64,000 nucleotides of DNA from CBDFHC01 sp965247585. Lineage in GTDB: Bacteria > Chloroflexota > Dehalococcoidia > Lucifugimonadales > GCA-2712585. The stretch lies in the NCBI GenBank assembly GCA_965247585.1, contig CBDFHC010000004.1, positions 620,001 through 684,000 on the forward strand. The letters run 5' to 3'. Positions 58,546 to 64,000 of this stretch are shown in pieces. The translations under genes and the position numbers were made by a program. The notes under the pieces are model-generated. The model saw only the letters and a list, made by a program, of their open reading frames with translations. It was not told where the DNA came from and did no database searches. How positions within the stretch are numbered: position 1 is the stretch's first letter; each line of letters begins with the position of its first letter.

Positions 58546-59010
58546 TTGAGCGACGCTACGCAGAGGACCCTGGTGCTAATCAAGCCGGACGGCGTGCAGC
58601 GAGGGTTGGTGGGCACCATCATTTCCCGGCTGGAGGCCCGTGGCCTGAAAATAGTCGCCATGAAGCTGATGCAAGTTGACCGGGCGCTGGCGGAGCGGCA
58701 TTACGGCGTCCACCGAGAGCGGCCGTTTTTCCCCGGGCTTGTGGAGTTCATCACTTCCAGCCCCATAGTCGCCATGGTACTGGAAGGTCCCAACTCGGTT
58801 GAGCTGGCTCGCCGCGCCATGGGGACCACCAACCCGGCCGAAGCCAGCCCGGGCACAATTAGGGGCGATCTAGCGGTGGACATTGGCCGGAACCTGATTC
58901 ATGGGTCAGACTCGCCGGAAACGGCGAAGAGCGAGGTGGCGCTCTTTTTTGAGCCGGGAGAGATTTGCGGCTACGACAGGGACGTAGAGCCGTGGGTCAT
59001 AGAACCCTAA
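58546..59010 (+). CDS. ndk: Nucleoside-diphosphate kinase
   Basis: 154 residues from a TTG with AGGAGG upstream. TLVLIKPDGVQRGLVG at the N terminus, Arg in SVELARRAMGTTNP, and the phospho-His in NLIHGSDSPETA near residue 117 are all present. It balances the NTP pools. It overlaps the convergent rsfS gene by 14 bp. Confidence 0.97.
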   Translation: MSDATQRTLVLIKPDGVQRGLVGTIISRLEARGLKIVAMKLMQVDRALAERHYGVHRERPFFPGLVEFITSSPIVAMVLEGPNSVELARRAMGTTNPAEASPGTIRGDLAVDIGRNLIHGSDSPETAKSEVALFFEPGEICGYDRDVEPWVIEP

Positions 59011-59344
59011 CCACCTGCGGCGCCCGGGACCAGAGATCCTCCAGCCGGTAGAACGCCCGGTCCTCCTGCCCAAAGATGTGGACGATAACGTCACCAAAGT
59101 CCAGCAGTTGCCAGCCGGAACCGGACCCGCCTTCTTCATGACCCACGGCCACGCCGATGTCCTTGAGCCGCTTGATCATATCATCCCGCAACGCGCGGGC
59201 CTGTCGCGGCGTGGTGGTGCTGAGGATAACAAAGTAGTCCGCGAAGGACGCCAGCTCCCTTATGTCAAGCAGGACTATGTCCTCGGCCAGTAGGTCGGAA
59301 GCTATGTCCACCAATCTGTGCGCTTTTTCGGTAGGAGTCAGCAA
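58997..59344 (-). CDS. rsfS: Ribosomal silencing factor RsfS
   Basis: 115 residues: KAHRLVDIASDLLAEDIVLLD, FADYFVILSTTTPRQARALRD, GSGWQLLDFGDVIVHIFGQEDRAFYRLEDLW. RsfS binds L14 and blocks subunit joining in starvation. It is convergent with ndk and overlaps its end by 14 bp. Confidence 0.95.
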   Translation of the reverse strand: MLTPTEKAHRLVDIASDLLAEDIVLLDIRELASFADYFVILSTTTPRQARALRDDMIKRLKDIGVAVGHEEGGSGSGWQLLDFGDVIVHIFGQEDRAFYRLEDLWSRAPQVVRVL

Positions 59345-59519
59345 GCGGCCCCTTTCTAATTAGCTAAATTATAGTTTTCCAGACAGGCGGCCACAATGCC
59401 AGCGGTGATACCGGCCGGTTCTCGACAAATAGCCCCGACGAAGTAGGCGTCTCTATTGTCTGGCGAACGTGGTAAAGGTACCATCCTGGAAGGATTGTCA
59501 CATTTCTAATTTTATAAAC

Positions 59520-60458
59520 ATGCAAGACAAACCGGCGCAGCCGCTGGACCCGGCAGCTGACGCCGAAATGCAGACGATGTTGGACCGGTATCTACCCCAT
59601 CGGCGGCCTGTGTCCGTGGACGACTACGCCTGGGAGCAGGTCCGGCCAGAGACGCTGGAGCCTGAGTTCTTGGAAGCGTTGGGTTTCGTCACCCTGGTGG
59701 AGTCGAACCCATCAGCCCCGGGGCAGCAGATCCTGGACGCGGCGGATAGAAGCCAGGCCCGTTGGCTCCGGCGATTCGTCTCCCAGACCTGGTTGCCGGA
59801 AGAGGGGATGCACCACGCGCCTTTCAAGGAGTACCTAATTCGCGTGGGGGCGTACCAGGAACAATTCCTAGATGCGGAAATCGACAAGGTGGTCCAGCGC
59901 GGATTCCCCCACGGAGAGGGCTACTCAGACGTGCAGGCGGCCACCTACGGCTGGATGCAGGAGCTGATCACCTGGAAATTCTACGACATGCTTCGCAGCC
60001 ACCTGCTATCCCGCCAGACGACGTCCCAGCCCGCCGACCCGGTGATGGTGCAGATTCTGGCCGATGTTGCCAAGCAGGAGAATTTCCACCGCCACATCTA
60101 TCTGACCGGCGTGAAAACCGCGCTGAAACACTCACCCGAGCGACGCGAAGAGGTGGTGTCCGCCGTCGCCGAGTTCGTAATGCCGGGACACCTTATGGCG
60201 CCGGACTGGCAGCCCAAGGCACCGGTGTGGGCGGAGAAGTTCAAATTCCCACTCCGAGGACTGGCACACGATATCGTTCACGGTCTGGTAGAGCTGACGG
60301 GCCATGCCGGCCTGGGGCAGGCCAGCTTGCAGTACGGCGGAAGAAACAAGGTGCACTGGGCACTGCGGTTGCCTACCTCGCTGGCAGCGCCGTTATCGCG
60401 CTTTTACAACTCGCCCGCCAACCACATTGCGGGCAGATTTCTCGCTCGGATGCTGTAG
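59520..60458 (+). CDS. Acyl-ACP desaturase (ferritin-like FA_desaturase_2)
   Basis: 312 residues from the ATG at 59520; a GTG at 59469 is also in frame, but its added residues are unlike the family. Diiron ligands are placed as in stearoyl-ACP desaturase: WLPEEGMHHAPFKEYL near residue 95 (Glu, His) and VAKQENFHRHIYL near 188. ATYGWMQELITWKFYDML supplies a further Glu. It introduces a double bond into acyl-ACP, aerobically, which suggests an oxygen-using life style. No ferredoxin is adjacent. Confidence 0.85.
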   Translation: MQDKPAQPLDPAADAEMQTMLDRYLPHRRPVSVDDYAWEQVRPETLEPEFLEALGFVTLVESNPSAPGQQILDAADRSQARWLRRFVSQTWLPEEGMHHAPFKEYLIRVGAYQEQFLDAEIDKVVQRGFPHGEGYSDVQAATYGWMQELITWKFYDMLRSHLLSRQTTSQPADPVMVQILADVAKQENFHRHIYLTGVKTALKHSPERREEVVSAVAEFVMPGHLMAPDWQPKAPVWAEKFKFPLRGLAHDIVHGLVELTGHAGLGQASLQYGGRNKVHWALRLPTSLAAPLSRFYNSPANHIAGRFLARML

Positions 60459-60556
60459 ACCGCGGTCCTGGCACGTAAATCATTCCTTGGAAAGCCTAGC
60501 CCCATCGCTGCCACTCATTGCCGCCTGGGAAAGGCTTATGTTAGCCTGAGACCACT

Positions 60557-61693
60557 ATGCTAAAGCCTTCCGGAGACAAGGTAGTGGTGGCCATGAGCGG
60601 TGGGGTGGACTCATCGGTGGCGGCGCTGCTGCTGCACCGCGCCGGCTACCAGGTTATCGGGGTAACCCTCCGCCTTTACAACCTTGACCAGGCGCAGCTG
60701 CCCGCCTACTACAAAGGCTGCTGCACCTTGGACGACGTCGAGGACGCGCGTCGGGTGTGCGGGATTCTTCAGGTACCCCACTACGTACTCAACATGCAGA
60801 GAGAGTTCCAGTCCTACGTTATTGACTACTTCGTGGAAGAGTACCGCAGAGGCAACACCCCCCATCCCTGCATCGCCTGCAATGACAAGATAAAGTTCGC
60901 TTTTCTTTCGCAGCGTGCCCGGTTCCTGGGAGCGAAATACGTGGCCACCGGGCATTACGCCCGCATCGAAATTAGGGGGCAGGGCCTGCACCTTTTGAAG
61001 GGGCTGGACGGCGGAAAAGACCAGTCTTACGTGCTTTACGGCATGGGCCAGGAAGAGCTAGGCCACACCCTCATGCCGGTGGGATGGCACGGCAAGGAAG
61101 AGATCCGAAGGCTGGCGGCGGAGGCGGGATTCCCCAACGCTGATAAGCCGGACAGCCAGGACATCTGCTTCATACCCATGGGAGACTACCGCAAGTTTCT
61201 CCAGGAGCGAGTCACGCCACGGCCGGGCCGGCTGGTGACCGGCAACGGCACCGAGATGGGCCTGCACCAGGGTATCGAGATGTTCACCGTGGGCCAGCGC
61301 CGGGGACTGGGCATAACCTCTGCCGCGCCGCTGTACGTTACCGCCATTGACCCGGCCAGCGGCGACGTAACCCTGGGGCCGGAGGAGGAGCTATACCAGG
61401 CTACTCTGTGGGCGTCGCCGGTGAGCTACGTGGGCGGCACACCACCGGAAGATGGCTGCCCGGTGACCGTCAAAATCCGCTACAAGTCGCCTGAGGTACC
61501 GGCCACCCTCCACCCCCGGGACGCTGGCGCGCTGCTACGATTTGAAACCCCACAACGGGCGGTCACCCCTGGGCAAGCGGCGGTATTCTACCGCGAAGAC
61601 GAGGTGCTGGGCGGCGGCCGTATATCCCGGATGCCGCGGGAGCCACAGGTGGTGAGCCGCGCGGCACCCCACGGAACACATGCCCAACCTTGA
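60557..61693 (+). CDS. mnmA: tRNA 2-thiouridylase MnmA
   Basis: 378 residues. The PP-loop is VVVAMSGGVDSSVAALLL at the N terminus; the catalytic Cys pair is in HPCIACNDKIKF near residue 100 and SQDICFIPMGDY near 198. An insertion YYKGCCTLDDVEDARRVCGI carries a CC pair as in many bacterial MnmA proteins. It adds sulfur to U34 of tRNA-Lys, Glu and Gln. It overlaps rnhB by 14 bp. Confidence 0.95.
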   Translation: MLKPSGDKVVVAMSGGVDSSVAALLLHRAGYQVIGVTLRLYNLDQAQLPAYYKGCCTLDDVEDARRVCGILQVPHYVLNMQREFQSYVIDYFVEEYRRGNTPHPCIACNDKIKFAFLSQRARFLGAKYVATGHYARIEIRGQGLHLLKGLDGGKDQSYVLYGMGQEELGHTLMPVGWHGKEEIRRLAAEAGFPNADKPDSQDICFIPMGDYRKFLQERVTPRPGRLVTGNGTEMGLHQGIEMFTVGQRRGLGITSAAPLYVTAIDPASGDVTLGPEEELYQATLWASPVSYVGGTPPEDGCPVTVKIRYKSPEVPATLHPRDAGALLRFETPQRAVTPGQAAVFYREDEVLGGGRISRMPREPQVVSRAAPHGTHAQP

Positions 61694-62315
61694 CATGGAA
61701 CTGGACCTCCACCACCGTGGCTACGGGCTAGTGGCGGGCGTCGATGAGGTGGGCCGGGGCCCGCTGGCGGGTCCGGTGCTGGCCGGGGCGGTGATATTGC
61801 CCCCGGACACGGACCCCTCGGAACCTTGGCTGGACCTGCTGGACGACAGCAAGAAGCTAACGCCGCTCCAACGGGAGCGGGCAAACGAGGCGATTCTGAA
61901 TCGGGCCTTGGCGGTGTCCCTGGGCGGGGCTGAGCCCGCCGAAGTTGACGCGCTCGGAATAGCCAAAGCGTGCCGGCTGGCCATGACGCGGGCGGTGGAA
62001 AACCTCAACGTAACGCCCGGCCATCTCCTCATAGACTACGTGCCGCTTGCGGAAGCGGGGATGGCCTATACCGCCGTCACCGGCGGCGACGGCCGGTGCC
62101 ACTCCATAGCAGCCGCGTCAATAGTGGCCAAGGTGGCCCGCGACCGCATGATGGTGGAGGCCAACACGGCCTATCCGGGCTACTATTTCCACCGGCACAA
62201 GGGTTATGGTACCGCCCGCCACATGGAGATGCTTCAGCGGCTTGGTCCCTGCCGGATCCACCGCCGCTCCTTTGCCCCGGTTCGCCTGGCCCTGGAAGCC
62301 ATCCGGGGACGGTAG
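61680..62315 (+). CDS. rnhB: Ribonuclease HII
   Basis: 211 residues. The active site acidic residues are in AGVDEVGRGPLAGPV (Asp, Glu), HLLIDYVPL (Asp) and the GR(G) motif; SIAAASIVAKVARDRMM and YPGYYFHRHKGYGTARH are typical. It removes ribonucleotides from DNA. The start overlaps mnmA by 14 bp; the YraN remnant starts 3 bp after its stop, the usual rnhB-yraN order. Confidence 0.95.
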   Translation: MPNLDMELDLHHRGYGLVAGVDEVGRGPLAGPVLAGAVILPPDTDPSEPWLDLLDDSKKLTPLQRERANEAILNRALAVSLGGAEPAEVDALGIAKACRLAMTRAVENLNVTPGHLLIDYVPLAEAGMAYTAVTGGDGRCHSIAAASIVAKVARDRMMVEANTAYPGYYFHRHKGYGTARHMEMLQRLGPCRIHRRSFAPVRLALEAIRGR

Positions 62316-62317
62316 CT

Positions 62318-62698
62318 ATGCCATCCGACCGCAGCCTCCTGGGCAGTCGTGGGGAGCAGATTGCGGCGAAGTTCCTGACGGACAAAGGGTATCTCCTGCT
62401 GGAGGCCAACTATCGTTGCCGCTAGGGTGAAGTAGACCTGATCGCGCGGGATGGTGAAAGCACCGTCTTCGTTGAGGTGCGCACCCGCCGGACAGCCACC
62501 TTCGGCGGCCCGGAAGAGTCCATAACGAAACGAAAGGCGCAGCGGTTGGTGACAACCGCCCAGACCTACCTGAGCTAGCACGGGTCTAAGGATGTCAATT
62601 GGCGAATAGACCTGGTCTCGATTAAACTTGATCAGCGCGGCAAACTGCAGCCGGTCGAGCACGTCATGAGCGCCGTGGACGAGAATCTCTTGGTCTGA
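62318..62698 (+). pseudogene. YraN (UPF0102) gene with two in-frame TAG codons
   Basis: From the ATG at 62318 the frame is a full-length YraN-like protein (127 codons to the TGA at 62696-62698), but codons 36 (62423-62425) and 87 (62576-62578) are TAG. The order is SRGEQIAAKFLTDKGYLLLE, ANYRCR, TAG, GEVDLIARD with FVEVRTRR, AQTYLS, TAG, HGSKDVNWRIDLVSI. There is no frameshift, and the nuclease-like residues GEVDL and EVR are kept. The TAGs sit at variable or Gln-compatible positions. It may be a recent pseudogene, a readthrough gene or a sequencing problem. Confidence 0.85.
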
Positions 62699-62788
62699 TT
62701 TGCGTCCAGACACTCCGGGCGGTGCGTGGTAGCGGGGCAATTTGTGATAAAGTTCACATACATCAAGCGCTGCCTCTGAGTACGCCTC

Positions 62789-63145
62789 GTGCCTTTGTTT
62801 GAATATCGTTGCCCGGCATGCCGCAAACGGACCACCGTGCTGGTCAGGACCGTGGGAGTGTCAGACGCGCCGGTATGCGAGCACTGCGGTGGCGGCAGCC
62901 TAACAAGGTTGGTCTCCCGGTTTGCCCTGCACCGTTCGTCCGGTGGCGCCCTTGACTGGGATTCCGGAGAGGATGGCCTAGCGGGCGCGGACACACAGGA
63001 CCCCCAGGCCATGGCCGGCTGGATGCGCAGGATGCACCGGGATATGGGAGAGGAGTCCACCCCTGAGTTTGAGCAAATGGTGGAGGAGCTAGAGTCCGGA
63101 AGCGCATTTGACAATGATGAGGCTGTTGACGCCGATGACTTCTGA
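62789..63145 (+). CDS. FmdB-type zinc-ribbon protein
   Basis: 118 residues from a GTG. The N-terminal zinc ribbon of the FmdB/CxxC_CxxC_SSSS family is clear: PLFEYRCPACRKRTTVLV and CEHCGGGSLTRLVSRFA. An acidic tail follows (EFEQMVEELESGSAFDNDEA). The family is common and unassigned; it is thought to act in RNA or protein regulation. It lies downstream of the YraN gene and upstream of thiE on the same strand. Confidence 0.82.
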   Translation: MPLFEYRCPACRKRTTVLVRTVGVSDAPVCEHCGGGSLTRLVSRFALHRSSGGALDWDSGEDGLAGADTQDPQAMAGWMRRMHRDMGEESTPEFEQMVEELESGSAFDNDEAVDADDF

Positions 63146-63232
63146 TCCGGACGCTATTCCAGGTATCAGAAAGGCCAATCCAAATGGCGGACCGCCCGCT
63201 CCAGGCTGACTAACTGTTCTCAGGGCACCCAC

Positions 63233-64000
63233 ATGGAACCACCAACCCTCTATCAACGACACCTGGACACGCTGCGCCAAAGCTGCGCCATGCTCAGCAG
63301 CGTGTCCGGCGATATGCTCGGTGACGAGACAACGGCGCGTAGTTTGATGGACCTGGCCTCCCGGTTGCCCGGCCCGCCGCTGGTGGCTGAGGCGCGGGGT
63401 CCCGACTGGTCCGCGGAAGGCGTCGCGTTGCTGGTCTCCAGCGCCCGAGAGTCGCTGGCGCTCCTGTCCCAGAGAGGGCAATTCAGCGAGCTAGGTGAGC
63501 GCATAGCTGCGGGACTGCTATCCACGCTGGACTCTTTGGAAGAGGCGCTGGGCCGGCAAATGCGCGGGAAAGTGCGGGACCGGGTGTACGGCCTGTATGT
63601 TATTATTGACCCCCTTGTCACCGGCGGCAGAGACCCATTGAGGATCGCCGCGGAGTCCTTGGAAGGCGGCGCCAGGGTCCTTCAGTTGAGGGACAAAGCG
63701 CGGGACAAGGGGCAGAGCCTGGACTTGGCTAAGGGCATCAAAAAATTGTGCGAAGACGCGGGCGCCTTACTCATCATCAACGACCATGCGGACCTGGCCG
63801 CTGCGGTTGACGCCCACGGGGTCCACGTGGGGCTTGACGATTTGCCGGTCTCCCAGGCTCGAAAGATATTGCGATTGCATCAGATCGTCGGCAGGTCCAA
63901 CCATCTCGCCGAAGAGGCGCTGGAGGCCCAACAGGAAGGGGCGGACTACATCGCCGTGGGCGCCATGTACCCCACCGGCTCTAAGGAGCAACCCATCGTC
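63233..64000 (+). CDS. thiE: Thiamine-phosphate synthase with N-terminal extension, 3' end outside window
   Basis: The frame is open from the ATG at 63233 to the window edge (256 codons). From about residue 120 it follows ThiE: VYGLYVIIDPLV, GARVLQLRDK, IINDHADLAAAVDAHGVHVG, and GADYIAVGAMYPTGSK. The first 120 residues are a helical extension (YQRHLDTLRQSCAMLSSVSG, LDSLEEALGRQMRGKVRD) seen in some cyanobacterial and Chloroflexota ThiE proteins and absent from the enteric one. It joins the pyrimidine and thiazole phosphates into TMP, which ThiL then phosphorylates. Confidence 0.9.
   Translation, partial: MEPPTLYQRHLDTLRQSCAMLSSVSGDMLGDETTARSLMDLASRLPGPPLVAEARGPDWSAEGVALLVSSARESLALLSQRGQFSELGERIAAGLLSTLDSLEEALGRQMRGKVRDRVYGLYVIIDPLVTGGRDPLRIAAESLEGGARVLQLRDKARDKGQSLDLAKGIKKLCEDAGALLIINDHADLAAAVDAHGVHVGLDDLPVSQARKILRLHQIVGRSNHLAEEALEAQQEGADYIAVGAMYPTGSKEQPIV

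Noticed and set aside
1..64000. Genome-wide recoding of TAG as a sense codon
   Set aside because: Many intact genes end in TAG at the expected family length (for example the TPP subunits, RpiB, thiL and rnhB), so TAG is a normal stop.
1..64000. CRISPR arrays or cas genes
   Set aside because: The repeats found are dispersed and 70-250 bp long, with no regular 25-40 bp repeat-spacer pattern and no Cas proteins.

Overview
The window is a high-GC bacterial chromosome segment from what is probably an uncultured Chloroflexota (Dehalococcoidia/SAR202-like) bacterium. That placement is an inference from the gene mix: a DUF1802 protein, a GrdB/PrdB-type selenoprotein remnant, many (T/P)-rich lipoproteins, and a thiamine/tRNA-modification block. 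No rRNA is present. Genes are short and tightly packed, often start with GTG or TTG, and are separated in places by stretches of dispersed non-coding repeats.

Layout. 0-4 kb: the end of a VapB-like antitoxin and a PIN toxin. Next come a cupin, a two-subunit thiamine-diphosphate (TPP) decarboxylase of the sulfopyruvate decarboxylase type, a small membrane protein and a third, degenerate TPP beta-like subunit, then MOSC and VOC proteins. 4-12 kb: an EF-G-like GTPase that has lost its P-loop lysine, a secreted zinc peptidase, a lone receiver protein, an HxlR regulator divergent from a small gene, a DUF1802 protein, an aldo/keto reductase and a small secreted protein. 12-26 kb: gamma-carbonic anhydrase-like protein, aminotransferase, SDR and methyltransferase. 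These are followed by a glycine-betaine-type ABC importer (ATPase and permease on +, binding protein on -), an M20 peptidase, a PanE-like reductase and an MMPL exporter. Repeat families lie at 4.3, 14.1, 18.8, 19.0, 23.4 and 26.1-26.5 kb. 26-31 kb: a solute-binding lipoprotein, a Cache/PAS histidine kinase and a NarL-type regulator in one operon (a three-component sensor). 31-42 kb: an IS630 element inserted in one arm of a direct repeat, a PAP2-phosphatase/kinase-like fusion, lipoproteins, RpiB, a second gamma-CA, a flavin-type split barrel protein, a DMT-type membrane protein, a CrtC/AttH lipoprotein and a Na/Ca exchanger.

42-55 kb is the accessory region. Two related IS3-type elements lie in inverted orientation. 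The first cuts a small zinc-ribbon gene, with a 10-bp flanking repeat. The second truncates a selenoprotein B-family gene, which also carries an in-frame UGA followed by a perfect hairpin and a further in-frame TAG. To the right of the second IS is a phage-derived island (replication-type zinc protein, prim-pol, tail tape measure with a frameshift, XRE regulator plus ImmA peptidase, RHH protein). It ends at the 3' end of a tRNA-Lys(CUU) gene, and no integrase is visible.

55-64 kb is core genome again: phosphoesterase, ThiL, TsaE, TsaB, Ndk, RsfS, an acyl-ACP desaturase, MnmA, RNase HII, a YraN gene interrupted by two in-frame TAG codons, an FmdB-type zinc ribbon, and the start of ThiE with an N-terminal extension. 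ThiL and ThiE make the TPP used by enzymes such as the one at 1.2-3.1 kb.
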